From: DASVUS01 sp036388675 | GTDB lineage: Bacteria > Armatimonadota > Abditibacteriia > Abditibacteriales > Abditibacteriaceae | Assembly (NCBI GenBank): GCA_036388675.1 | Contig: DASVRI010000019.1 | Location: 62,001 to 126,000 of the forward strand | Reading direction: 5' to 3' | DNA length: 64,000 nucleotides | Shown here: positions 24,533 to 33,172 of the stretch, piece after piece | Layout: the number at the start of each line of letters is the position of its first letter | How positions within the stretch are numbered: position 1 is the stretch's first letter | Made by a program: the position numbers and the translations under genes | Notes under the pieces: generated by a model | Told to the model about the DNA's origin: nothing | The model's database searches: none | What the model saw: only the letters and a program-made list of their open reading frames with translations

Positions 24533-26788
24533 CTACTCGCCACGGCGCGCCGCTTCCTGCTCACTCCACACAAAAACGCTCAACAGGCTGGAGTAATCGT
24601 CCGTCCACACGCGCATTTCGGGACGCGTGCGCGCCGGTCGCCAGCGACGGTCGTTCGCCAACGCGCCGAGATGGCTCTTTTGCCGCGCCATCAGCGTCCA
24701 GCGCGAGGGCGTTTTGCCCTGTTTCATGTCGCGCTCCATGTCCGCATCAACAAAGGTGTCGTTCTGGAACAGCGTTTCCAGGCCCGCATCTTTGGCCAGA
24801 TTACCCAGTACCGGCTCCAACTCAAGATGCAGGTTGCTCGTATTGAAAACGAGTACTCCATGCGGCGCCAGCTTCTTCACGTAAAGCTGCAACGCCTCGC
24901 GCGTGATGAGGTGCATCGGCAGCGCGTCGGACGAAAACGCATCGAGAATCAGCAAGTCGTAAGCACCATCGGGCGCTTCTTCCAGTTGCAGTCGGCCATC
25001 GCCCAGAATTACCTTCATTGAGGAAGGCACATCGCGCAAATAGCTGAAGTAGTTCGGCTTTCGCGCGATGTATTCAACAACCGGATCAATTTCGTAGAAC
25101 GTCCAGTTTTCGCCGCGCTGCGCATACGCCGCTAAGCCGCCGGCACCCAGGCCAACGACCGCGATGTTCTTTTTGGCGTATTCGCCCTGGAAGGAAGCGA
25201 ACATCTGCCCCATGGGGCCGGTGCGGAAATAATAGGCCATCGGTTCGCGACGGCGCTTCGGGTCGAGGCTTTGCTGGCCGTGCACAATGCCGCCGTGCAC
25301 AATGAGGTTATAATTGTTGTCGCGGTCGCGCGTGACGCGATGCACGCCAAAGAACGAGCGTGCCGTATAAAGCACCGCGCCCTCGCCACTGAGGTAAAAC
25401 GTTCCCGCCCATAGAATCGCGCCGACACCCAGAGCAAAGCGCAGCGGTCGCCGCGAAAAACTAAAACAGATAATCGCCGGAATGCCGAAGAGCACAGCAG
25501 TGCCCAGCGAACCGAAGTCGCGCGGATCGAGCTTGTCCTGCAAACCGACGACAAGTCCACACGTCAGCAAGCCGAGCAAAGCGGGTAAAGCGAAGTCGAG
25601 TACTCGGGTGCGCTTGTCATCTGCCAGCAGCTTACCGAAAGGCAGGAACAAGCACGACAACGCCAGAACCAGCGGGTATTCCACCAGCGTGCGAAACACG
25701 ACCGGCGCTAGGAGCGCATTGAAAGCACCACCGAGCACACCGCCGACCGACATCCACAAGTAAAACTCAGTCAGATTGTGCGCTGAAGGCCGTGTGCGCG
25801 CGAGTTCGCCATGACACAGCATCGCGATAAAAAAGAAGCTGATCAGGTGCAACGGTATGAGCAGGCCGATGGGCTGCGAGGCGCGCGTCGCCACCACGAT
25901 GACAAGCGGCAGCATCAGCAACGCCGTGGCGCGCGCCACAAACTCATGCTTGAACGGAGAACGCGGCGAGAAGACGAAGATGAAAGTCAGCAAATACAGC
26001 GCGAGCGGAATCACCCAAAGCAGCGGAATCGCCGCAATGTCGGTGGAAAGATATTGCGTCACGCTCAGCATCAGGCTCGACGGCACAAAGGCCAGAGCGA
26101 CCCAGCGCAGGCGGCGTATTGCGCTGATGTTTTCGGCGGCAGCTTCCTGAGTACTCGATGCGGCGCTTTCATTAGTTCTGTCTGCCCCACGTGCGGCGGA
26201 CGAACGCCACAAGAGAACAGCACAGGCTCCCACCAGAAACACAAACACGACGTAGCCGCCAGCCCAGAAGCGGCTTTGCTGCATTAATCGTAGGCGCGGC
26301 TCCATCAATAACGGATACGACAGCAACGCCAGCATGCTGCCACAATTGCTGGCGGCATAAAGAAAATACGGGTCTTTGGCCGCTGGATGCCCCGTACCGG
26401 CGAACCAGCGCTGCAACAGCGGGCTGGTGGTCGAAATGACGAAAAAGGGCAAGCCAACCGTGAGCAGCAACAACACCATCAAGCTGGGCACCGGGTTGGC
26501 TTCAGTCGGCGGGCGCCACGTCGTTGGAATCGCGATAGGCAAGACGAAAAGCGGCACCGCCAGAACAACCATGTGCAGCGCAGCCTGGCGCCGGATACCC
26601 AGCAATTTCGTGGAGGCGTGCGCGTAGGCGTAACCGGCTAGCAGCGCTGCCTGGAAGAACACCAATACGGTGTTCCACACGGCGGGCGAGCCACCGAGCA
26701 AAGGCAGCACCATGCGCGCGAACATCGGCTGCACCAGAAACAACAGGGTAGCGCTGACGAAGATTGTAGCGGTGAATGCGCATACCAA
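24533..26788 (-). CDS. Fused MFS-type membrane domain and spermidine-synthase-like protein
   Basis: A protein of at least 751 residues: multiple membrane helices (LLFLVQPMFARMVLPLLGGSP at the start), then a Rossmann methyltransferase-like aminopropyltransferase domain from about 510 (VVGLGAGGLAAYA, FYEIDP, VILGDGRLQL, LLILDAFSSDALP). Such fused proteins are widespread but their substrates are unproven. The listed start is a TTG placed inside the first helix, which is biologically awkward. The frame is open for 31 more codons upstream to an ATT at 26881 with AGGAG 7 bases before it, overlapping the preceding stop; that may be the true start. Confidence 0.85.
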   Translation of the reverse strand: MVCAFTATIFVSATLLFLVQPMFARMVLPLLGGSPAVWNTVLVFFQAALLAGYAYAHASTKLLGIRRQAALHMVVLAVPLFVLPIAIPTTWRPPTEANPVPSLMVLLLLTVGLPFFVISTTSPLLQRWFAGTGHPAAKDPYFLYAASNCGSMLALLSYPLLMEPRLRLMQQSRFWAGGYVVFVFLVGACAVLLWRSSAARGADRTNESAASSTQEAAAENISAIRRLRWVALAFVPSSLMLSVTQYLSTDIAAIPLLWVIPLALYLLTFIFVFSPRSPFKHEFVARATALLMLPLVIVVATRASQPIGLLIPLHLISFFFIAMLCHGELARTRPSAHNLTEFYLWMSVGGVLGGAFNALLAPVVFRTLVEYPLVLALSCLFLPFGKLLADDKRTRVLDFALPALLGLLTCGLVVGLQDKLDPRDFGSLGTAVLFGIPAIICFSFSRRPLRFALGVGAILWAGTFYLSGEGAVLYTARSFFGVHRVTRDRDNNYNLIVHGGIVHGQQSLDPKRRREPMAYYFRTGPMGQMFASFQGEYAKKNIAVVGLGAGGLAAYAQRGENWTFYEIDPVVEYIARKPNYFSYLRDVPSSMKVILGDGRLQLEEAPDGAYDLLILDAFSSDALPMHLITREALQLYVKKLAPHGVLVFNTSNLHLELEPVLGNLAKDAGLETLFQNDTFVDADMERDMKQGKTPSRWTLMARQKSHLGALANDRRWRPARTRPEMRVWTDDYSSLLSVFVWSEQEAARRGE

Positions 26789-26891
26789 CAGGCGGTTGGC
26801 GGCGAATGAATTTTGGGCTTCAAGCGTCTCACTCGCCGGCAGCGAGCGAGGAGCATCTACGATTTGATTGGCGGCAGAAATGACCGGGCTC

Positions 26892-28109
26892 CTACCCGTC
26901 TCCTTTTTCCAACACGAGCGCTCCGATGTGGCCGCCGAAACCGTAGCTCAGGCTCAGGGCGCAATTGATGTTCGCATCACGCCCGATGTTCGGCACATAA
27001 TCCAGATCGCACTCGTCGTCGGGTTCCTCCAGGTTCAGCGTGGGCGGTAGGAAACCTTCGCGCATGGATTGAAGGCATAGAACGGCTTCCAGTGCGCCCG
27101 CAGCACCGAGCCAGTGGCCGGAGAGGGCTTTGGTAGAACTACTCGCAACTGAATTGCCGAAAACGCTTTTTATGGCGCGCGATTCCACTACGTCATTGAG
27201 GGACGTCGCTGTTCCATGCACATTGATGTAGTCGATTTGAGGGCAGGAAGCGCGGCGTAAGGCCACTTCAATGGCGCGCGCGATGGTATCGCCCGCCGGC
27301 GACATAGCTGTCATGGAGGTTGCATCGGCGTGCATCGACCAGCCACTGAGCCATCCGAGTACCTGTGCGCCGCGTGCTCGCGCTGAGGTTTCGCTTTCCA
27401 GCACCAGCAGCGCGATGCCTTCACGCGGCACAAAGCCATCGCGCCGGCGGTCGAAGGGACGCATCACACCGCTTTTGCTGAGGGCTCCCAGTTGCGCATA
27501 GCCGGCCATCACCAGGGGCGTTAATCCGGCCTCGATAGCTCCGGCAACAACCACATCGGCGTAACCATCCTGAATGTGCTGCGCTCCAACGGACAGGGAA
27601 TGCGCACCTGTCGCACACGCGGCCACAGGCGCAAATGTCGCACCCATGGCGCCGATGCGAGTACTCACTGCACGCGCAGCGGCATCCGGCGTCCATGCCA
27701 GAAAAGCGTTGTCACGGTGTAAATCGTTGCTATGCCAGCGAGCAAGTTCGCCCTTAGAAGAGGAAAACGAAACGGCGACCCGCTCCGGCGCCAGCAACAG
27801 TCCGTTTTTGTCCGTTAAACCGACGCGCGCCACTTCAGCGCAGGCGCGTGCCGTGGCCGCGTGGAACTGACTTCCGTTGACTCGCAGCAAACGCTGCCAT
27901 TCTTCCGTCGCGTCGCGGGTCGGAAGAAGCCTGCCTCCGTCACAAGAACGACGCAAAAAATCGGCACTAAGGGAAACATCTAAATTGTTGGTCGAAGCCG
28001 CACCAGCAGCATTCCACTCAAGCCATGAACCGTCATGGAGCCAGCCGAGATACCAGCCCGTGACGGCAACGCGCGGATTGTGGTAATGGAAGTTTGCAGC
28101 CCGATTCAT
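26892..28109 (-). CDS. Beta-ketoacyl synthase (FabF-like)
   Basis: A condensing enzyme of about 405 residues. The Cys-His-His triad is visible: VAACATGAHS (nucleophile Cys), NVHGTATSLND and ALSGHWLGAAGALE, and the C-terminal SYGFGGHIGALVL is canonical. It extends acyl chains with malonyl-ACP. The sequence is more divergent than housekeeping FabF, and no ACP is adjacent. The ATG overlaps the metallophosphoesterase stop by 4 bases. Together with the SDR ketoreductase two genes upstream it could form a small acyl-chain-building module, or be a secondary KAS. Confidence 0.92.
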   Translation of the reverse strand: MNRAANFHYHNPRVAVTGWYLGWLHDGSWLEWNAAGAASTNNLDVSLSADFLRRSCDGGRLLPTRDATEEWQRLLRVNGSQFHAATARACAEVARVGLTDKNGLLLAPERVAVSFSSSKGELARWHSNDLHRDNAFLAWTPDAAARAVSTRIGAMGATFAPVAACATGAHSLSVGAQHIQDGYADVVVAGAIEAGLTPLVMAGYAQLGALSKSGVMRPFDRRRDGFVPREGIALLVLESETSARARGAQVLGWLSGWSMHADATSMTAMSPAGDTIARAIEVALRRASCPQIDYINVHGTATSLNDVVESRAIKSVFGNSVASSSTKALSGHWLGAAGALEAVLCLQSMREGFLPPTLNLEEPDDECDLDYVPNIGRDANINCALSLSYGFGGHIGALVLEKGDG

Positions 28110-29284
28110 ACGACAACGCTGGAGCGTATGGTGCCGGTTACATCGAGAATCGCGACATCCGGCGGCGCCCACAGGCGCAAAGGCACGCCGACGGTGCCGA
28201 CGCCCCGGCTGACGAAGACCCAGTTACCGGCGTGGCGATGCAACCCCCACGGATAATGTTTGCCCCACTTGGACGGCATATACATGGCGTCGCCGCCGGG
28301 CGAGCAAATCTGGCCGCCGTGCGTGTGTCCGCACAGGGTCAGGCCGCAGCGTTTGAGTGCGCCGTTTTCACACACATCCGGTGAATGCGACAGCATGATG
28401 GAACAGGCGCCCTGCGGCACGCCGGCCAGCGCGAGATCGGGTTGCGCGTCGCCTTCGTGCGTGTCATCGACACCGGTGATCCAAACGTCTGTCCAGGGTT
28501 CGGGCAGTGGCAATGCGTCATTGACGAGTACTCGCACGTTGCACGCTTCCAGCCCGGTGATGATCGAATCGATGTCGGCGTGGTGGTCGTGGTTTCCCAG
28601 CACGGCATACATGCCGCCGGGTGGAGGCGTGTTCTTCCAGCGCTGCAATTCACGCAAGAGAGATGGCAAACCGCCTTCATCGGCATACAGGTAGTCGCCG
28701 CCGAGCAACAGCACATCGGGATTGGCGTCGCGCGCGATCTGCCAAGCCTGGCGCAGCGCAACGCGTCCTGTTGTCGGGCCATAGTGCAAGTCGGATAGAA
28801 ACGCGATTTTCAGCGGCGGAACATTGCGCGGATAGCTCGACATCGCCACGCGCTGCCGAATGGGGCGCACACCGCCGCCCAGTTGCATTTGCAAGTCGTA
28901 GAAACGCGTGAACAGCGGCGCTAATGCGAGCGCTGCACGACCCACCACACCGGGGCCGCGTTTCTTGCTGACGGCCTCGTCCGCAACGGTCTCATCGAGA
29001 AAAGGTTCATATTCCGCTTCCTGCGACTGGTCAAAAGCCTCATCGTCGAGTTCATCCAGATTATAGTGCGTTAGAGGCTCGGCGTCAGGTTCGTAATTCG
29101 TTTCCGTCTCGGCGGCATCCAGCGTTGTCTCGTCAACATCTGCATCCTCGGCCACCGGGGCGTATCGCTCATCGTTCAGAATCAGTGTGCGACGCTCGCG
29201 GCGCTGCGATTTGCGCTTCGACGTGGCTGCTGATCGGGATTTATTTTCAATTTGCAAGGGTTCATATAATTCAGGATTGCGCAT
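28106..29284 (-). CDS. Calcineurin-like metallophosphoesterase
   Basis: A 392-residue phosphoesterase. A charged, acidic N-terminal third (to about 150) precedes the catalytic fold with all motifs: FLSDLHYGP, LLGGDYLYADE, LGNHDHHADID, LSHSPD and CGHTHGGQ. The spacing matches the YkuE/YaeI type that cleaves lipid-linked phosphates such as UDP-diacylglucosamine. No membrane helix is obvious. It lies between a ketoreductase gene and a ketosynthase gene on the same strand, tightly coupled to the latter, which is compatible with a lipid role. Confidence 0.92.
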   Translation of the reverse strand: MRNPELYEPLQIENKSRSAATSKRKSQRRERRTLILNDERYAPVAEDADVDETTLDAAETETNYEPDAEPLTHYNLDELDDEAFDQSQEAEYEPFLDETVADEAVSKKRGPGVVGRAALALAPLFTRFYDLQMQLGGGVRPIRQRVAMSSYPRNVPPLKIAFLSDLHYGPTTGRVALRQAWQIARDANPDVLLLGGDYLYADEGGLPSLLRELQRWKNTPPPGGMYAVLGNHDHHADIDSIITGLEACNVRVLVNDALPLPEPWTDVWITGVDDTHEGDAQPDLALAGVPQGACSIMLSHSPDVCENGALKRCGLTLCGHTHGGQICSPGGDAMYMPSKWGKHYPWGLHRHAGNWVFVSRGVGTVGVPLRLWAPPDVAILDVTGTIRSSVVV

Positions 29285-29304
29285 GGGACTGGAGTATTCA
29301 TTCC

Positions 29305-30063
29305 TCAGATTCGACTATCACAATGGATGACCTGACCGGAAATCGCTGCTGCATTGGGGTCGAGCAACCATTTGACCGTTCGGGCCACGTCCTGGGCATT
29401 GCCGAACGAACCGTAAACACTTTGTTTACGACCTATTTGCAGATGCTGCGGACTCAGCGACTCGTTCATCGGCGACGGCACGAAACCGGGACAGACCACA
29501 TTAACGGCAATGCCCTGTTCGGCTCCTTCGCGCGCCGCCACTTTCATCAGCGCGATAACAGCCGCTTTTGCTGCGGCGTATGCGCCCTGACCGGCATTGC
29601 CATGTTCACCGACACGCGAAGCAAACAGCACCAACCGCCCACTCCGTCGTAAGTGGTTAAGTGCAGCACGAGTGACAAGAAATGCGCCGTCCGCATCAAC
29701 GCGCATTGTCTCCGACCAATCGTGGCGTGTCTGTCGCAGCAGCAACCGGTCGCGATTTACTGCGGCCAAATGGATCACTGCAAATAGAGCGTGGCAGTGC
29801 GAAAAAAGTGCCTCGACCTCGGCTTCCACCGCAATGTCGGCACGAAAGATTTCGCATCCGGTTTCGTCTTGCAGCCGTCGCGCCTGCTCCACGTTGCGAC
29901 AGTAATTCGCCACAACATGCGTCGTAGGCCCAGAACCGATGTCCTGGAAATGGGTCAGCAGGTAACGCACCACGGCACTGCCCAGAACTCCCGTTGCACC
30001 GGTCACGAGAACTGTGTGGCGATGCATCGAAGGAGCGTCTGTTTCCTGCCGTAATGGCTGCAT
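29305..30063 (-). CDS. Short-chain dehydrogenase/3-oxoacyl reductase-like
   Basis: A 252-residue SDR. The cofactor motif TGATGVLGSAV is near 21-31, the NAAG-like position reads LAAVN, and the catalytic Ser, Tyr and Lys are in ASRVGEHGNAGQGAYAAAK, followed by VNVVCPGFV. The pattern resembles FabG. A second ATG at 30027 (MHRHTVLVTG) would remove 12 residues and place the Rossmann motif nearer the start as usual; neither start has a clear ribosome-binding site. First gene of the run SDR, phosphoesterase, ketosynthase, spermidine-synthase-like. Confidence 0.9.
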   Translation of the reverse strand: MQPLRQETDAPSMHRHTVLVTGATGVLGSAVVRYLLTHFQDIGSGPTTHVVANYCRNVEQARRLQDETGCEIFRADIAVEAEVEALFSHCHALFAVIHLAAVNRDRLLLRQTRHDWSETMRVDADGAFLVTRAALNHLRRSGRLVLFASRVGEHGNAGQGAYAAAKAAVIALMKVAAREGAEQGIAVNVVCPGFVPSPMNESLSPQHLQIGRKQSVYGSFGNAQDVARTVKWLLDPNAAAISGQVIHCDSRI

Positions 30064-30300
30064 AAGGCGCAGTTTATCACGAGATTGCGGCCCGAACGGT
30101 GCCGCGTGCGAAAAACAAAGAGAAGAGTACTCGCAACAATGCTTTGACCTCTGGCGGGCGCCGGCTACACGGACAGCGTTCTTGCGCTACATGAAAAAAG
30201 TGGCGACACCTACCTATAATTGAGGTGCGCAAAAACACAGTTTGTGCATCATTGGAGGCAAGCGGCACAACACGAAACCGGAGCCGGTTGCGAAACCATC

Positions 30301-31161
30301 ATGAACATTTGGATAAACGGCGAACTCTTGAACGCAGCGGCCCCAACGCTACCGGCGATTTCAGCAGGCGCCACTCTCGGCTGGGGAGTTTATACAACTG
30401 CCGCAGTGTGGCACGGTCAGGTTTTCGCGCTCAGCCGCCACTTGCAGCGCCTGCGACACGATGCGGCACGCGCCGACATTCCGCTGGCTTATGACGACGA
30501 GACATTGCATCGCGCCGTGACGGCTGTGCTGACAGACAACCAAGTGCAGCACGGCCTGTTGCGCATCACGTTGCTGCGTCGGGGTGACGGACGCTGGAAC
30601 GATGCCCAGGGCAGCGACCTCTTCATGATCTCCCGGCCACATTCACCTGACTATGATGATCCGAGTACTCAGCGGTTGCGTTTGGTGCTGTCGCCGTTTC
30701 GCATTGAGGCGCGGCGCGCGCTGTCCGGCGTGAAGTCAACGTCCTACGGGGATTACCAACTCGCCTGGCAGCAGGCCACGCGCGCCGGTTTCGATGAGAC
30801 TGTATTGTGCAACGGCAGTGGGGCTTTGTGCGAATGCGCGCGCGCCAACCTGTTCTGGGTACGCGACGGGCGTTTGTTCACGCCGTCCCTCGACAGTGGA
30901 TGCCTGCCCGGTATCGCGCGAGAACTGGCCTTGCGCTGGGCCGGAGAAGATGGCATCACCTGCAAAGAAGGGCTTTTCTCAATGCACGAACTGGCGGCAG
31001 CCGATGAAGTGTTTCTCACTGCGGCGACCCAGGGGCCGCGCGCGGTGCAGTCGTTTGCGTTGGGTGCGGAGGATGAAAGTCCGTATCCGTTCTGCGCACC
31101 GGGAGAGATAACGGCCATGTTGCAAAAGCGCTGGCAGCAGGCTGTGCACGCCCGGACATAG
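30301..31161 (+). CDS. Class IV PLP aminotransferase/aminodeoxychorismate lyase-like
   Basis: A 286-residue fold-type IV PLP enzyme. It begins MNIWINGELL, the usual start of the family, has SRHLQRLRHDA near 45, the PLP lysine in GVKSTSYGDY near 145, then GFDETVLCNGSGALCECARANLFWV and a CLPGIARELAL block. These features fit PabC (4-amino-4-deoxychorismate lyase) or a D-amino/branched-chain aminotransferase; the specificity loop cannot be resolved by eye. The start is the ATG at 30301; upstream frame residues look non-coding. It is a single gene, with a GAGTACTC copy inside. Confidence 0.88.
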   Translation: MNIWINGELLNAAAPTLPAISAGATLGWGVYTTAAVWHGQVFALSRHLQRLRHDAARADIPLAYDDETLHRAVTAVLTDNQVQHGLLRITLLRRGDGRWNDAQGSDLFMISRPHSPDYDDPSTQRLRLVLSPFRIEARRALSGVKSTSYGDYQLAWQQATRAGFDETVLCNGSGALCECARANLFWVRDGRLFTPSLDSGCLPGIARELALRWAGEDGITCKEGLFSMHELAAADEVFLTAATQGPRAVQSFALGAEDESPYPFCAPGEITAMLQKRWQQAVHART

Positions 31162-31193
31162 GGGCACGGGAGGTGGCGCCGGTGAGTGCGCGA

Positions 31194-32798
31194 CTACAAG
31201 GTTTCGTTGGCGAAACCGCTACCGGACGCGCCGCCGGAGTTCTCTTCGTCGTCCATCAGCGTGGCACGATACTCGTTGACGATGCTGCGCAGTTCGTCGG
31301 CTTCGTTGGAGGCAAGACGGCGACTCTCGTCACCGTCCGCCGTATCGGCCACAAACATTGCATCGGCCTCGGCAGCATCATCCGGCCAACTTTGCACCAC
31401 ACCGCGCCGGGGTATATCAACGAGCGCATCAGAAGCACGCAACCGTGACTGCATCGCGTTGGTCGATCTCTTCAACAGTGCTTCGCGAGCGGAAGCATCC
31501 GCGCCACGCAGAGGAACGCGTATGACACTGCGGCCCCGCGCCGGCTGCGAGATGCCGGGAGTGAATTTCGCCCGCACCAGCCCCAGGCGAGGCCGTGCCG
31601 CTGAAGCGAAGGCAAAATGCGAATGTCTCGTTTTCGGCGTCTGCGGCACGCTCGCCGAACTGGCTGTTGATGCTGCCTGAGTGGCGTCGGCAGGAACGTC
31701 AGTCGAAGCGGGAGATTGAGTACTCGTTGTAAAGTTTGGATCGGTGGAAGGCCAGGCGTGAGCAGGCCGTGATGCTAGTTTAACGGTGGCCGGATGCACT
31801 GTTCCATCAAGAGTTCCAACAGCAACTTCGTTCGGATTCGTCGCGTCCGCTGCCGAGGCACTCAACTCCAAATTGTCGTGGCGCGCCGTTTGGCTGCGGC
31901 CACTTTCGTATGCCTCGCTTGTGTGGTCGAACGGTTCACGGGGGGTCTCTTGCGCTCCAGGGAGTGCGTCAGGCGCGGCGTGCATTGAACCACCTGTTCT
32001 AGTTCTACGTGCGGAGCCTTGCTGCACCCGATTCAGGCTGGCGTTGATGCGCCTACTCACTCCTTGCGTGCCAACGGTGTCCGGCAGGGTGAACGAAGTG
32101 TCGCTCGTTTCCGGCGACTGCCCGGCGACGGTTGCCATCCAGACCAGTGCAGCGGGCACCGCCACCGACGTGGCCCAACGGGTGGCTCGACTTATCTTAA
32201 CGGATGGAAGCCACGACGCCTTGCGAGTACTCGCTGTTGCAGGGATGACCATTTGCGGCGTGTTCCTGGAAGCAGTGCCAGAAGCGGCGCCAACGGTACG
32301 CTGCAAAATGGCGTCGCGCAAGTGCGGCGGAACAGGTGGAGCTTCAAACGCTCTGGCCAGCGCAGCGTGCCTTTCCGGGAACGCTGCATTGGCGGCGCTT
32401 TTTTCGGCGCCGGGATTTGTTCCGGCACGCTTCGAGTTCTTCGACAATGATGCCAGACGGCACGCCATCAGGATGCGCACCAGCAAGCCGGAAGGAACGC
32501 GCATCGCCGGTGTGGCGCGCCACACGCCACGCGTTTGCGACCAGAAGCGCCACATTTCAGCGCAACGCACACAACGAGACAGATGGGCTCGCGCCGCCAC
32601 CTCTTCGGCGGAACTGGCTTCGCCATCAAACAGTGCGGTCAGCAGCAGCGAATAGCGGTCACAGAGCGAATAGCGGTCACAGCCGGAATCGGCATCAAAA
32701 CTTCCCGCCAGGGGAGCATTCGCAAGGGAAGCATCTGGTCGCGGAGCGTCCAACGGTGTGCCATCGTCTTCTAAAAAATCGTTCTCGAAAAGCGACAT
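31194..32798 (-). CDS. Anti-sigma-factor-like zinc-finger membrane protein
   Basis: A 534-residue protein. A zf-HC2-type finger (HLSRCVRCAEMW) at about 85-97, preceded by a helix with a FDGEASSAEEV start, is the mark of ECF anti-sigma factors. A single membrane helix (ATSVAVPAALVWMATVAG) follows near 210, and the remaining 300 residues are a Ser/Thr/Ala/Pro-rich extracytoplasmic region of low complexity. An 18-base unit is duplicated at 32648-32681, giving CDRYSLCDRYSL near the start. No sigma factor gene is adjacent, so the partner is unknown. Confidence 0.7.
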   Translation of the reverse strand: MSLFENDFLEDDGTPLDAPRPDASLANAPLAGSFDADSGCDRYSLCDRYSLLLTALFDGEASSAEEVAARAHLSRCVRCAEMWRFWSQTRGVWRATPAMRVPSGLLVRILMACRLASLSKNSKRAGTNPGAEKSAANAAFPERHAALARAFEAPPVPPHLRDAILQRTVGAASGTASRNTPQMVIPATASTRKASWLPSVKISRATRWATSVAVPAALVWMATVAGQSPETSDTSFTLPDTVGTQGVSRRINASLNRVQQGSARRTRTGGSMHAAPDALPGAQETPREPFDHTSEAYESGRSQTARHDNLELSASAADATNPNEVAVGTLDGTVHPATVKLASRPAHAWPSTDPNFTTSTQSPASTDVPADATQAASTASSASVPQTPKTRHSHFAFASAARPRLGLVRAKFTPGISQPARGRSVIRVPLRGADASAREALLKRSTNAMQSRLRASDALVDIPRRGVVQSWPDDAAEADAMFVADTADGDESRRLASNEADELRSIVNEYRATLMDDEENSGGASGSGFANETL

Positions 32799-32855
32799 GA
32801 TTACTTCTTTGGACTTGTCGCAGCAGCAGAAGTTACGCTAACACGAAGTCGCGCT

Positions 32856-33119
32856 TCAGTGCCGGTTTCTTCGTTGCCGCCACAGGTAAAGCAAAAACGA
32901 ATGAATGCCGGCGAACCTGTAAGTTCCATCGACATATTTCTCGATGACGTAAAACATAAAGTAATACAGCCGGCAAAACGACCAGATGGCAATCGCCAGC
33001 AAGAAGGCCGTTTGCAACTTCGGGTTCTCGAGCAGAATCGAGGCCGCTGCCAGGGTTCCCGCAACGAAAAACAGAAACCCTTTCAGGTAGATGAGTCCGG
33101 CACTCTTCAAATCGCCCAT
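32856..33119 (-). CDS. Small membrane protein
   Basis: About 87 residues, unrecognised. Two hydrophobic helices (GLIYLKGFLFFVAGTLAAAS and TAFLLAIAIWSFCRLYYFMF) precede a short aromatic and basic end (LLYLWRQRRNRH). The ATG at 33119 is chosen; a GTG at 33155 would add 12 residues. It lies between the large peptidase-like gene and the anti-sigma-like gene on the same strand. Confidence 0.65.
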   Translation of the reverse strand: MGDLKSAGLIYLKGFLFFVAGTLAAASILLENPKLQTAFLLAIAIWSFCRLYYFMFYVIEKYVDGTYRFAGIHSFLLYLWRQRRNRH

Positions 33120-33172
33120 AGTTTCAACAGCGCCGGCAAAAGTGCTAAAGCACACAAATCCAGCTTGACCCG

